From Clostridia bacterium (lineage in GTDB: Bacteria; Bacillota; Clostridia; TANB77; CAG-508): a stretch of DNA of 64,000 bases. A program made the translations under genes and the position numbers. The notes under the pieces were generated by a model. It was not told the DNA's origin and searched no databases. It was given only the letters and a program-made list of their open reading frames with translations. The number at the start of each line of letters is the position of its first letter. The first letter of the stretch is position 1. This document shows positions 1-9,132 of the stretch, one piece after another. The stretch spans positions 62,001 through 126,000 of the forward strand of contig JAFUGK010000014.1 of assembly GCA_017469445.1 (NCBI GenBank), in the 5' to 3' direction.

Positions 1-55
1 AAATTTTTAAATTTAGTGTATGATAGGAATATAATTTTATTAAAAGGAGTTTATA

Positions 56-1648
56 GTGCAAGGTTTAAAATATGTATTTATAATCATATTAATAGGTCTT
101 ATAGCATTTGCAGGATATTCTTTATATAGTAAACCAGAAGAAGGACTATCTGAAAATATGCAACAAATAGTTAAAGAAGAAGACTATACTCAAATAATTA
201 CTACTTTACGACTTGGAATTTGTAATTATGATACAATGAATCCTTTGCTTAGTAAAAATAAAAACATACAATATTATTCCAAATTGATTTTTGAACCATT
301 ATTCGGTATTAATGAAGATTTTAGCTTAAAGCAATGTTTAGCTACAGAATGCTCTCGAACAGGAGATAAAACATATTTAATCAAACTTAGAAAAGATGTT
401 AAATGGCAAGATGGGAATCCTTTTACAGCTAAAGATGTAAAGTATACCATTGATGTTTTAAAAAGCGGAATAAACAGCATATATTCAGATAATGTACGTT
501 CAATATCTGGATTAGAAGTAATTGATGATTACACATTAAGAGTTAGTGTGTTCGAGCAAATACCATTTTTTGAATATAATTTAATATTTCCTATAATGCC
601 TGAACATTATTATTTTGGCGTGAATTTTGCTGATGATCCATTAACACCAATAGGTACAGGAATGTTTAAAATAGAAAACAGAACAACAAGTTATATAAAG
701 CTAGTAAGAAATGAAGAATGGTGGAATAGCACAAATTTACCAAAATTAGAAGGGATTACAATAAATGTTTATTTAGATGCAGGGGAATTGTATAATGCAT
801 TTAAAATTGGAAATGTAGATATGCTAGTTACTGAAAATGATAATTACGCAGAATATGTTGGAACAATAGGGTTTGAAACTAAAGAATTCAAAGGAAGAGA
901 ATATGATTTTATAGCAATAAATCAAAATAACAATATTTTATCTAGAAAAGAAGTTAGACAAGCAATGAATTATGCTATAGATAAAAATAATATTGTCGCA
1001 TCTGTTTTTAATAATAAATGCTATGTAGTAAATAATTCATTAGATTATGGAAGCTGGCTTTATAAAGATGCATCTAATCTTTCTGAATATAACTTAGAAA
1101 ACGCACAAAAGGCATTGCAGGATAATGGATGGAATTTAACTAGTAGGCAATGGACAAAAATTGAAAATTATAGAACAATAAAAACTAGTTTTAATTTATT
1201 TGTTAATTCATCAAATAATAGAAGAGTGCAGGTAGCAGAAAATATTAGAGCTCAATTAGAAAATTTTGGAATAACATTAAATGTAAAGGCTCTTAATGAT
1301 AATCAATATAATTCTTATTTAGAAAAAAAGAATTATGATTTAATTATTACAGGCTTAAATTTATCATTTAGTCCTAATTTAGCTACATTTTATGGGAATA
1401 ATAATTTAGCTAATTACAATAACGAAGAAGTAAATAAATTGTATAGTTCAATATTAAATATATCTGATAAAAAATTACTTAAAGAAAAGATTCATGAAAT
1501 ACAAAACATTACAAATGATGATATTATCTATATACCACTTTATATAAATAAAATTACACTATTGTATAGTTCGGATTTGGTAGGAGATGTAAACCCAAAT
1601 TGGTATAATATTTTTTACAATATTGAGAAATGGTATAGAAAAAATTAA
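56..1648 (+). CDS. Peptide/nickel ABC transporter substrate-binding protein (SBP family 5)
   Basis: Extracytoplasmic solute-binding protein of the OppA/DppA type, 530 aa, expected to capture oligopeptides outside the membrane. It begins with a single hydrophobic helix at about residues 6-24. There is no Cys lipobox, so it looks anchored by an uncleaved signal or transmembrane segment rather than lipidated. Family-typical features are the TAKDVKYTIDVLK stretch, the PIGTGMFKIE motif and KEVRQAMNYAIDK in the middle. The start is GTG at 56, preceded by AAAAGGAG at 42-49 with good spacing. No permease or ATPase genes are adjacent, so the transporter partners must lie elsewhere or the protein may act in sensing. 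It is followed by the recA promoter without an obvious terminator. Confidence 0.85.
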   Translation: MQGLKYVFIIILIGLIAFAGYSLYSKPEEGLSENMQQIVKEEDYTQIITTLRLGICNYDTMNPLLSKNKNIQYYSKLIFEPLFGINEDFSLKQCLATECSRTGDKTYLIKLRKDVKWQDGNPFTAKDVKYTIDVLKSGINSIYSDNVRSISGLEVIDDYTLRVSVFEQIPFFEYNLIFPIMPEHYYFGVNFADDPLTPIGTGMFKIENRTTSYIKLVRNEEWWNSTNLPKLEGITINVYLDAGELYNAFKIGNVDMLVTENDNYAEYVGTIGFETKEFKGREYDFIAINQNNNILSRKEVRQAMNYAIDKNNIVASVFNNKCYVVNNSLDYGSWLYKDASNLSEYNLENAQKALQDNGWNLTSRQWTKIENYRTIKTSFNLFVNSSNNRRVQVAENIRAQLENFGITLNVKALNDNQYNSYLEKKNYDLIITGLNLSFSPNLATFYGNNNLANYNNEEVNKLYSSILNISDKKLLKEKIHEIQNITNDDIIYIPLYINKITLLYSSDLVGDVNPNWYNIFYNIEKWYRKN

Positions 1649-1656
1649 AAAAAGTA

Positions 1657-1684
1657 TTGACAAAATTTTTTAATAGTATATAAT
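1657..1684 (+). promoter_or_regulatory. SigA-type promoter of recA
   Basis: TTGACA at 1657-1662 and TATAAT at 1679-1684 with a 16-nt spacer, directly upstream of recA and downstream of the preceding stop codon. Consensus hexamers make this a confident housekeeping promoter. Confidence 0.8.
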
Positions 1685-1693
1685 TAAGAAAAA

Positions 1694-1707
1694 CAAACAG
1701 ATGTTTC
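1694..1707. promoter_or_regulatory. Candidate LexA (DinR) box ahead of recA
   Basis: CAAACAGATGTTTC matches the Gram-positive SOS box CGAACRNRYGTTYG at all but the second and last positions and has a palindromic AAAC-N4-GTTT core. It lies just downstream of the -10 element, a position from which a repressor would block recA transcription. The site is inferred from the pattern only; lexA is not in the window. Confidence 0.5.
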
Positions 1708-1729
1708 TAAAGAAAGGATGTTAAAAAAT

Positions 1730-2776
1730 ATGAAAGAAGAAAATCAAGAAAAAAGAAAAGCACTAGAAATGGCAATGAACCAAATTGAAAAACAATTTGG
1801 AAAAGGATCAATTATGAAATTAGGAGAGTTTAATGCAATGAATGTTGAAGCTGTTCCAACAGGTGCATTAAGCTTAGATATAGCATTAGGTATAGGAGGA
1901 GTTCCAAGAGGAAGAATAATAGAAATATTTGGACCAGAATCATCTGGAAAAACAACTCTTGCTTTACATATAATTGCAGAAGCACAAAAATTAGGAGGAG
2001 AGGCAGCTTTTATTGATGCAGAGCATGCATTAGATCCTGTTTATTCTAAAAATTTAGGTGTTGATGTTGAAAATTTAATAGTATCACAACCAGATACAGG
2101 TGAACAAGCCTTAGAAATAGCAGAAGCACTAATTAGAAGCGGGGCATTAGATATAATTGTTGTAGACTCTGTTGCTGCATTAGTACCTAAAGCAGAAATA
2201 GATGGAGATATGGGAGATTCTCACATTGGTTTACAAGCAAGACTTATGTCTCAAGCATTAAGAAAATTAGCAGGTGCTGTTAATAAATCTAAAACTGTTA
2301 TTGTGTTTATAAATCAATTAAGAGAAAAAGTAGGAATTATGTTTGGAAACCCTGAAACAACACCAGGAGGAAGAGCTTTAAAATATTATTCTTCTGTTAG
2401 ATTAGATATTAGAAAAATAGAAAATATAAAACAAGATGGAGAAGTTATAGGAAATAGAGCTAGAGTTAAAGTTGTTAAAAATAAAGTAGCACCTCCATTT
2501 AGAGAGGCTGAATTCGATATTATATATGGTAAAGGAATATCTAAATCTGGTAATATACTAGATATGGCAGTTAATTTAGATATAATCGAAAAGAGCGGCT
2601 CTTGGTTTAGTTATAAAGGTGAAAGACTTGGACAAGGAAGAGAAAATGTAAAAATATATCTAGAAGAAAATCCTGAAATAATGAAAGAAATAGAGACTAA
2701 AGTAAAGGAAAATTTTGAACAAGCTTTTGAAAAGAGTCTTGTTGAACCAAGTACTAATGAGGATGAAGAAGAGTAA
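1730..2776 (+). CDS. recA: RecA recombinase
   Basis: ATP-dependent DNA strand-exchange protein and co-protease of the SOS response, 348 aa from this start, normal length for the family. The Walker A motif GPESSGKT lies at about residues 68-75, and the RecA signature [14 protein letters not shown] follows mid-protein. The C-terminus is acidic (TNEDEEE). An in-frame ATG at 1718 overlaps the ribosome binding site AAAGGA, so the ATG at 1730 is preferred. The stop codon overlaps the recX start codon (TAATG), indicating translational coupling. A LexA-box-like palindrome lies between the promoter and the start, consistent with SOS induction. Confidence 0.98.
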   Translation: MKEENQEKRKALEMAMNQIEKQFGKGSIMKLGEFNAMNVEAVPTGALSLDIALGIGGVPRGRIIEIFGPESSGKTTLALHIIAEAQKLGGEAAFIDAEHALDPVYSKNLGVDVENLIVSQPDTGEQALEIAEALIRSGALDIIVVDSVAALVPKAEIDGDMGDSHIGLQARLMSQALRKLAGAVNKSKTVIVFINQLREKVGIMFGNPETTPGGRALKYYSSVRLDIRKIENIKQDGEVIGNRARVKVVKNKVAPPFREAEFDIIYGKGISKSGNILDMAVNLDIIEKSGSWFSYKGERLGQGRENVKIYLEENPEIMKEIETKVKENFEQAFEKSLVEPSTNEDEEE

Positions 2777-3216
2777 TGGATAAAGAAGAATTTGATGAAT
2801 TAAAAACTAAAATCTTAAAATATGTACTATATAAAAAAAGAACTGAAAAAGAAATAAGACAGAAATTTGCAAATATAAATGAAAATGATTTAGATGATGC
2901 TATATATTATCTAAAAGAAGCAGGTTACATTGATGACTCAAATTACATTGAAAGAGCAGTTCAAGAGTTTATAAGTATAAATACTTTATCAATAAAGGAA
3001 ATTAAATATAAACTTATGCAAAAAGGAATAGATAAAGATTTAATAGAAGATTACTTCAGTGAAAATCAAGATGAATTAGAGGAATATGAACAAAGCTGTG
3101 CTAAAAAGATTTATAATAAAAAAATAAGCAATATGGAAGAGATAGAAGTATTGAATTTTTTGCGAAAAAAAGGTTATAAAGAAGATAGTATAAAAAACAT
3201 ACAAAATGAGGAGTAA
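2776..3216 (+). CDS. recX: RecX regulatory protein
   Basis: Modulator that binds and inhibits RecA filaments, 146 aa, at the short end for the family. It is built of repeated three-helix RecX units: a KRTEKEIRQKF unit near the N-terminus, then DDAIYYLKEAGYIDDSNYIE and SIKEIKYKLMQKGIDKDLIEDY units. The start overlaps the recA stop by one base, which fits the classic recA-recX pair and suggests co-expression during DNA damage. It ends three bases before scpA. Confidence 0.9.
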   Translation: MDKEEFDELKTKILKYVLYKKRTEKEIRQKFANINENDLDDAIYYLKEAGYIDDSNYIERAVQEFISINTLSIKEIKYKLMQKGIDKDLIEDYFSENQDELEEYEQSCAKKIYNKKISNMEEIEVLNFLRKKGYKEDSIKNIQNEE

Positions 3217-3219
3217 AAG

Positions 3220-3975
3220 ATGACTAACGTATTAAAGCTAGAGACAAATAAATATGCAATAAAAATAGATAATTTTGAAGGGCCATTAGATTTATTATGT
3301 TATTTAATAGATAAAAATAAAATGGATATTTCTGAAATAAAAATTTCTGAAATAGCAGATCAATATTTAGAATATATCAAAGCTAGTGAAGAAATGGAAT
3401 TAGAAGTAGCAAGTGAATTTTTAGTAATGGCCTCAACTTTACTTTTAATAAAATCTAAAAAATTACTTCCTTCTGTAGTTGAAGATGAAGCAGAACTAAC
3501 AGAAGAAGAATTATTGCAAAGGATAATAGAGTATAAAAAATATAAGCAGATTAGTGAAAATTTTAAAGAATGGTTTGCAGAGAATAATAAAAGGTTTTAC
3601 AAACAACCAGATAAAATAGAATTAAAAGATAAAAAATTCGAAAAAACTTATGAAAGTAATGTAATTACAGAAGCATATGCTAATTTGTTAAGAGTGAATC
3701 GCGAAAAGGTCAATGTTAATGCTAAAAACATAGAAAAAATAGCAATATCAGAAACTGTAACTGTTGCTAGCAAAGTAAAAGATATTTTTAGAGAACTAGT
3801 TAAGCATTCTAAATTTGTATTTAGCAAATTATTTTCTTTAAATAAATGCTCTAAAATGGAAGTTATTACTGCTTTTTCTGGAGTACTAGAGTTAACAAGA
3901 AGAAACAAAGTAATAGCAAATCAAGACAGTCTTTTTGGTGATATTGTTATAGAAAAAGCTAAAAAACAAGTTTAA
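3220..3975 (+). CDS. scpA: Segregation and condensation protein ScpA
   Basis: Kleisin subunit of the SMC-ScpA-ScpB condensin complex that compacts and segregates chromosomes. The 251 aa include the N-terminal signature NFEGPLDLLCYLIDKNKMDI and the helix EVASEFLVMASTLLLIKSKKLLP. The acidic stretch and C-terminal winged-helix segment (KMEVITAFSGVLELTRRNKV) complete the normal architecture. Start ATG is preceded by GAGGAG. It follows recX closely, and scpB is not adjacent in this window; the DUF2953 gene comes next as in other Firmicutes. Confidence 0.95.
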   Translation: MTNVLKLETNKYAIKIDNFEGPLDLLCYLIDKNKMDISEIKISEIADQYLEYIKASEEMELEVASEFLVMASTLLLIKSKKLLPSVVEDEAELTEEELLQRIIEYKKYKQISENFKEWFAENNKRFYKQPDKIELKDKKFEKTYESNVITEAYANLLRVNREKVNVNAKNIEKIAISETVTVASKVKDIFRELVKHSKFVFSKLFSLNKCSKMEVITAFSGVLELTRRNKVIANQDSLFGDIVIEKAKKQV

Positions 3976-4016
3976 TATGCATAAATTTGGAAAAACTAAT
4001 ACCAGAGGTGAAAACA

Positions 4017-4632
4017 ATGGTGTTAGTTTTTTTATTAATCATTATATTATTTTTAAATATACTTACTTGTTTTACATATATAAAAATTAATTTAAAAGAA
4101 TTGTATATCACAAATATACCAGATTATAAATTCAATTTTGATTTAAATTTTGAATTTTGGCTTTTCAATAAGTTTAGAATATCTAAAATAAATATAAATG
4201 AGAGAAAAATTAAAAATAGCAAATTTTTAAAAGATATAACTAGCAAAATAAAATTAAAACCTGCAAATATAGATTTATCTAAAAGTAAAAAAATATTAAA
4301 AAAATTAGAATTAAACTTAGAAAGTTTTAATTCTAATTTATCCATCGGAACAGAAGATGCTGTGCTTACATCTTTTTTAAGTACATTAATTTCATCTGTA
4401 ATAGGAATTATACTACGGTAAATTGATAAAAAAATATGAAAGTAAAAAATATAAATATATTGTAACTCCTTGTTATAATAATAAGAATATTTTAAAATTA
4501 ATGGTAAATTGTATAATTAATGTAAAATTAGTACATATTATATATGTAATTTCCATATTTTCAAAACAAAGGAGTGAAAAAAATTATGAACGAACATCCC
4601 ATAGAAGGCCTTATGACTACAGCTATGAATAG
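4017..4632 (+). pseudogene. ytfI: DUF2953 protein (YtfI-like), interrupted by a +1 frameshift
   Basis: A DUF2953 membrane-associated protein, the usual neighbour of gerW/ytfJ in spore formers. The start is ATG 4017 with AGAGGTG at 4004-4010. Residues 1-20 form a transmembrane helix, and the family landmark GTEDAVLTSFLSTLISSVIG ends the first part. In frame, the codons CTA CGG TAA then stop translation at 4421. Reading one base later (GGT AAA TTG) restores the conserved rest, including YIVTPCYNNKN and LMVNCIINVKLVHIIYVI, up to the stop at 4630-4632. Its 3' end overlaps the first 47 bases of gerW in another frame, ending in RTSHRRPYDYSYE. The extra base could be real decay, an assembly error, or +1 frameshifting at CGG. 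Confidence 0.75.
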
Positions 4633-5243
4633 TATTCAAGATATGATAGATGTAAATACTATTATAGGTGAACCCATTGAAACAACCAATAATATTGTTA
4701 TAATTCCTATTTCAAAAGTGTCTTTTGGATTTGCAGCAGGCGGAAGTGAATTTAGTGGTGAAACTATTGATGAATATAGCAAAAAAGATAAAGAGGAAGA
4801 AATACAATATAGATTGCCTTTTGGTGGTGGAAGTGGTGCACGGAGTAAGCATTAATCCAATTGCATTTTTAGTTGTACAAGAAAGTGGAGTTAAGTTATT
4901 GCCTGTAAATTATGCATCTGCAGTTGATAAACTATTAGACTATGTGCCAGATATTATTGAAAAAGCAAATGATATTGCCAATAAAATGATGAATGAAACT
5001 AAAAAAGAAGAACATGAATATCAAATACCTAAGCCAAAAGAAATGAAAAAAAGAGAAAAAAATGATCCTGAAGATAAAATAATTAAACAAAGACCAAAAA
5101 GAGCAAATAAAAATTCTATTCTTAAACAACAACCTTCTACAGATACTAATGTATCAACTGAATATGAGTATGACGAAACGACTGATTCTAACATGGAGGA
5201 TATACCAAATTATACTGACTATAATGAAGAATATGATGATTGA
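4586..5243 (+). pseudogene. ytfJ: GerW/YtfJ family sporulation protein, interrupted by a +1 frameshift
   Basis: GerW family protein; the Bacillus homologue is a sporulation protein needed for proper spore germination. The start is ATG 4586, preceded by AAAGGAG. The conserved N-terminus HPIEGLMTTAMNSIQDMIDV and the glycine-rich block LPFGGGSGA are in one frame, which reads GCA CGG AGT AAG CAT TAA and stops at 4855. Dropping the C at 4841 gives GCA GGA GTA AGC, restoring the family block GVSINPIAFLVV and a long charged tail up to 5243. The protein would be about 218 aa when joined. This frameshift has the same form (zero-frame CGG, +1 frame Gly) as the one in the gene before it. Confidence 0.85.
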
Positions 5244-5253
5244 TTAAGATGAA

Positions 5254-5302
5254 ATTGTCAAGGGGACGGGAAATTTGTCAAATTCCCCGTCCCCTTGACA
5301 AT
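5254..5302. repeat. Long palindromic element with GGGGACGGG arms
   Basis: A 23-nt left arm beginning ATTGTCAAGGGGACGGG and a right arm ending CCCCGTCCCCTTGACAAT pair almost perfectly (one mismatch) around a 3-nt loop. It sits just after the gerW stop. It may end that transcript, since T-rich sequence follows, or be a dispersed repeat: shorter GGGACG palindromes recur at 46.3 and 62.9 kb. Confidence 0.7.
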
Positions 5303-5324
5303 CTTTTCAAATTTTCGTTTTATC

Positions 5325-5353
5325 TTGAACGTTTTTTTTATTTGTGATATACT
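5325..5353 (+). promoter_or_regulatory. Promoter of the coiled-coil protein/deoB unit
   Basis: TTGAAC at 5325-5330, 17-nt spacer, TATACT at 5348-5353 with an upstream TG (extended -10). It lies between the palindromic element and the ribosome binding site at 5373-5379. Confidence 0.7.
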
Positions 5354-5383
5354 AATCAAAGTAAAACAAAAATGGAGGATAAC

Positions 5384-7870
5384 ATGGCGAAGATTACTGA
5401 TGAAAATCAAAAGAATTTTGAAGAAAATTTAAAATTTATAGGGCTAGATTTTGAAAAAATCCCAAAGGCATTATTGGATTTTAAATCATTAGAGTTTAGT
5501 CCATCTAGTGCGTTTAGCGATAATGAGCATCAAGTTTTTAAATTTGTTCCAATAGATCAAATATACATATTATTAACACCTAAGAATAGACTTGATGATA
5601 TTAAAGATAAATATGGGGAAGCAAAACCAATTTCAGCTTTTTTAAATCCGAGAAATGTAGAAGAATATGCTACGTTGCTAAGATTATTAAATCAGGTATC
5701 TATTCCGGAAATTGAGAATATAGAAAATAGACAAAAGATATTCAATAAGAGTATTCCATTTGGAATTCAATATGATAAAGATTATTCATGGCAAATTTAT
5801 TATTCAGAAGTTATAGATAAATATTTCATGTTAGTAACAACTGAAGATTATGATTATTCACATTTCTTTTATTTGCTAAAAGAACAAATAAAATATCATA
5901 AGAGCAAAACTAAAAAAGAAAAATATATTTTTGTACCTATTAATCATATGGGGTATAGTGGTAGATATTTAAAAAAATCCGAAATTACAGATATAGAAAA
6001 TTACTTATGGCTATTCACTAAAGATTGGCCAAATGTCTATGAGGTGTATGATAAAGAAGAAAATTTAAGCTTAGAAGTAATAGGAAATACTAATGTATAC
6101 AAAACAGTTAAAGGTGGATATAAAATTTCTTTAAAAACCGAAGAGGATGCTATTAAATTTTATAAATATCTAAAAGCATTATTCATTTTGCAAACAGAAT
6201 TACCATTTCATTATAACTTTACAACTAAAATAGAAGAAGATTGCTCTATAGCACTATATTATAATGAAAATAAAATTACTAGTGATAATTTAGCTGAATT
6301 TATTACAAATGAATTTTTAAATGCTAAAAAACAGCTTGAAGATGAAAAACAAAATGTAGGCGATTTAGAACAAACTCTTGCTAAATTAAAAGAAGAAGCT
6401 GCACTAAAGGATTTAGAGTATGTAAAAAAGCAAAAAGAAATTGCAATGTATTTGGAATACAAAAAGACTTTTGTTGGAAAAATAAGACTATTTTTGAAAT
6501 TTAAGAAAAAGAATAAAAATAGTAGTGAAGAAGTTACTCCAAAGGCTGAAGAGAATAATTCTAACAAAGATGATCAAGAAAGTAATCAATTACCAGAAAG
6601 TAACAAAGCACATTATACAATTGAAGATTTAGTAACTATATATTCAAAATTAGATAAAGAAACGGGACATATTAAAGATTTAAAAGCAGATATTAAGGCT
6701 TTAGAATTAAAAATTAAAAATTTAAAAATAAAAATTGATAATGCAGCTAAATATATTGATGAAATAGATAATCATAAAAAAAGTATATTTGATTTTTGGA
6801 AGTTCGTAAATAAAGATGAACTAGTAGCTATTGAAGGTGCAGATGAAACAGAAGAAAATGAAAATGTTAATAATATAAGGAAAGTCTTTGACTATAAATC
6901 TGATTTATTAGATTTAGGAATTCAAATGGACAAGCTACAAAGAAATGTTATAGAAAAAGATGCACAGGATAGTATATTCTTAGCAGATAGTGAAATATTA
7001 AAGTATTTTAATATTATGAAACATTTGGATTATGTTGATGAGAACGAATTAAGAGATTATATGAAAAGCTTGAAAAAAATTGCAGAGGATAGAAAGAAAA
7101 TATATAAAATTGAGGATTTTGATATTTTTGGAAGTATATCTGATAGTACAAGAAAAATAAAGACACTTGCAAACCAAAAACATAGGGAAAATGAAAAAGA
7201 TATAATTAAAATTTTAAATATAAGCAGAAACATGGATTTGATAGAATTCAGGTCAAGGCTTGAAAATGCTTTAGAGCTAATAAAGAAGTCTATGGAAAAG
7301 GTAAAATGCCCTTATGATATGACTATATACATTGCAATGGCTAAAAATGAAGATATAGATAAGTTTGGATATGGAGTTTATGACATAATTCCAGATGATG
7401 CAATTGAAAAGATTAGAGATAATCCAGAAAAAGAGTTTAATTTGTATAAAATAAACTTAAAAGAGAATATGCCTTTAATTTTCTATACAAATATAATGTA
7501 TTATGATAATTTTAACCAAACATTACCACTAGGAATGAATGTAAAAGCTCGTGTTTTAATAGATGCAGATAAATTTGAGTTTGTACCTAATAACATGACA
7601 ACATTCAATATAAGTGATGATTTTATAGAAAGAGAAATATTAGATGAACCTGATGTTAAGAAGATTAGACTTTGTGAATACGAGGTAAAACTAAGAGTTG
7701 TTGAAGAAAAGAAAAAAAATGAAGAATTGGAAAAAAGCGAAAATAATATAATAGAAGAAAAAGTAAAACAAGAAAATGAAAATATAGAAAAGGTAGAAGT
7801 GCAAGAACCAAAAAAGAAAAAAATTAAAAAGGACAAGAAAACTACAAAAAAAGAGGAGAATGTCGAATAA
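5384..7870 (+). CDS. Large uncharacterised coiled-coil protein
   Basis: I do not recognise this 828-residue protein. Residues 1 to about 310 look globular, with aromatic-rich strands. Residues about 315-355 and 430-480 are Lys/Glu-rich heptad-like coiled coil, separated by a basic patch (KIRLFLKFKKKNK) and a polar linker. A second folded region follows at about 640-780. The end is a highly charged Lys/Glu tail. No signal peptide or membrane helix is evident, so it is probably cytosolic. An ATG at 5372 overlaps the ribosome binding site TGGAGGA, so ATG 5384 is preferred. It ends two bases before deoB, so the two are probably co-transcribed from the promoter at 5325. Confidence 0.8.
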   Translation: MAKITDENQKNFEENLKFIGLDFEKIPKALLDFKSLEFSPSSAFSDNEHQVFKFVPIDQIYILLTPKNRLDDIKDKYGEAKPISAFLNPRNVEEYATLLRLLNQVSIPEIENIENRQKIFNKSIPFGIQYDKDYSWQIYYSEVIDKYFMLVTTEDYDYSHFFYLLKEQIKYHKSKTKKEKYIFVPINHMGYSGRYLKKSEITDIENYLWLFTKDWPNVYEVYDKEENLSLEVIGNTNVYKTVKGGYKISLKTEEDAIKFYKYLKALFILQTELPFHYNFTTKIEEDCSIALYYNENKITSDNLAEFITNEFLNAKKQLEDEKQNVGDLEQTLAKLKEEAALKDLEYVKKQKEIAMYLEYKKTFVGKIRLFLKFKKKNKNSSEEVTPKAEENNSNKDDQESNQLPESNKAHYTIEDLVTIYSKLDKETGHIKDLKADIKALELKIKNLKIKIDNAAKYIDEIDNHKKSIFDFWKFVNKDELVAIEGADETEENENVNNIRKVFDYKSDLLDLGIQMDKLQRNVIEKDAQDSIFLADSEILKYFNIMKHLDYVDENELRDYMKSLKKIAEDRKKIYKIEDFDIFGSISDSTRKIKTLANQKHRENEKDIIKILNISRNMDLIEFRSRLENALELIKKSMEKVKCPYDMTIYIAMAKNEDIDKFGYGVYDIIPDDAIEKIRDNPEKEFNLYKINLKENMPLIFYTNIMYYDNFNQTLPLGMNVKARVLIDADKFEFVPNNMTTFNISDDFIEREILDEPDVKKIRLCEYEVKLRVVEEKKKNEELEKSENNIIEEKVKQENENIEKVEVQEPKKKKIKKDKKTTKKEENVE

Positions 7871-7872
7871 TA

Positions 7873-9051
7873 ATGATAAATAGAGTGATTATTATGGTTT
7901 TAGATAGTTTTGGAGTTGGTGAATTACCTGATGCAAATTTATATGGAGATGAAGGAAGTAATACATTTAAAGGAATTTACGATAACACAAAGCTAAACAT
8001 ACCAAATTTTAAAAAGTTAGGACTTTATAATATAGATGATATTGGGATAAATAATAAAGAAGAACAACCTATTGGAATATATGGTAAGGCAACAGAAATA
8101 TCTAAAGGAAAAAATAGTCCTGTTGGCCATTGGGAAATGTCAGGATATGTTACTGAACGTGCATTTACAACTTATCCTGATGCATTTCCAGATGAATTAA
8201 TACAAAGATTTATTGAAGAATCTGGAATAAAAGGTATACTATGTAACCAAAAGGGATCTGGAACAGATTTTTTAAAACAGTATGGAGAGGAACATATAAA
8301 AACAGGTTATCCAATAGTATATACATCTGCAGATAGTGTTTTCCAAATTGCTGCACATGAAGATATAATTCCAGTTGAAGAATTATATAGAATTTGCAAA
8401 GTGGCAAGGAAAATATTAAATGAACCTAAGTATAATGTTGGAACAGTTATAGCAAGGCCTTTTGTAGGAACAAGTGCAGATAATTTTACAAGAACGTATA
8501 ACAGAAAAGATTTTGAATATGAGAATTTTGGAAGAACAATGCTAGATGAAATTTATGAGAGTGGCAAAGATGTAATAGCTGTAGGGAAAATTTCAGATTT
8601 ATTTACAATGAGAGGTATTACAAAAGCATTACACACAGAAGGAAATACAGATGGAATAAAGAAAACTATAGAATTACTTAAAGATAATACAAGTGGACTT
8701 ATATTCACAAATCTAGTAGACTTTGATATGCTTTATGGACACAGAAACAATGTAGATGGATATGCAAGAGCTTTAGAAGAATTAGATGCATATATTCCAG
8801 AAATTATATCTAATTTAAAAGATGATGATATTTTAATATTCACTGCTGACCATGGATGTGATCCAAGTACACCAAGTACGGATCATTCTAGAGAATATGT
8901 TCCAATAGTTGGTTACGGAAAACAATTAAAAGAAAATGTAAATATAGGAATAAGAAAAACATATGCAGATATATCAGCTACAATATTAGACATATTTGAT
9001 TTAAATAAATTAAAATATGGAACAAGTTTTAAAGATGAAATTTTAAAATAA
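7873..9051 (+). CDS. deoB: Phosphopentomutase
   Basis: Interconverts ribose/deoxyribose 1- and 5-phosphates in nucleoside salvage; cytosolic, manganese dependent. The 392 aa match the normal length. Metal-binding alkaline-phosphatase superfamily motifs are visible: LDSFGVGELPDA at the N-terminus, PVGHWEMSG, and the C-terminal TADHGCDPSTPSTDHSRE. It sits two bases after the coiled-coil gene. No other deo genes or purine nucleoside phosphorylase are adjacent. Confidence 0.97.
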   Translation: MINRVIIMVLDSFGVGELPDANLYGDEGSNTFKGIYDNTKLNIPNFKKLGLYNIDDIGINNKEEQPIGIYGKATEISKGKNSPVGHWEMSGYVTERAFTTYPDAFPDELIQRFIEESGIKGILCNQKGSGTDFLKQYGEEHIKTGYPIVYTSADSVFQIAAHEDIIPVEELYRICKVARKILNEPKYNVGTVIARPFVGTSADNFTRTYNRKDFEYENFGRTMLDEIYESGKDVIAVGKISDLFTMRGITKALHTEGNTDGIKKTIELLKDNTSGLIFTNLVDFDMLYGHRNNVDGYARALEELDAYIPEIISNLKDDDILIFTADHGCDPSTPSTDHSREYVPIVGYGKQLKENVNIGIRKTYADISATILDIFDLNKLKYGTSFKDEILK

Positions 9052-9065
9052 ATTCGCTAAAAGGC

Positions 9066-9094
9066 TTGACAACACTATGTTAAATAAATATAAT
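9066..9094 (+). promoter_or_regulatory. Promoter of sigH
   Basis: TTGACA at 9066-9071 and TATAAT at 9089-9094 with a 17-nt spacer, a perfect housekeeping promoter located 15 bases after the deoB stop. Confidence 0.8.
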
Positions 9095-9132
9095 ACAGAT
9101 AACCATTAAATTGGGAGGTAAAAAACACGACA

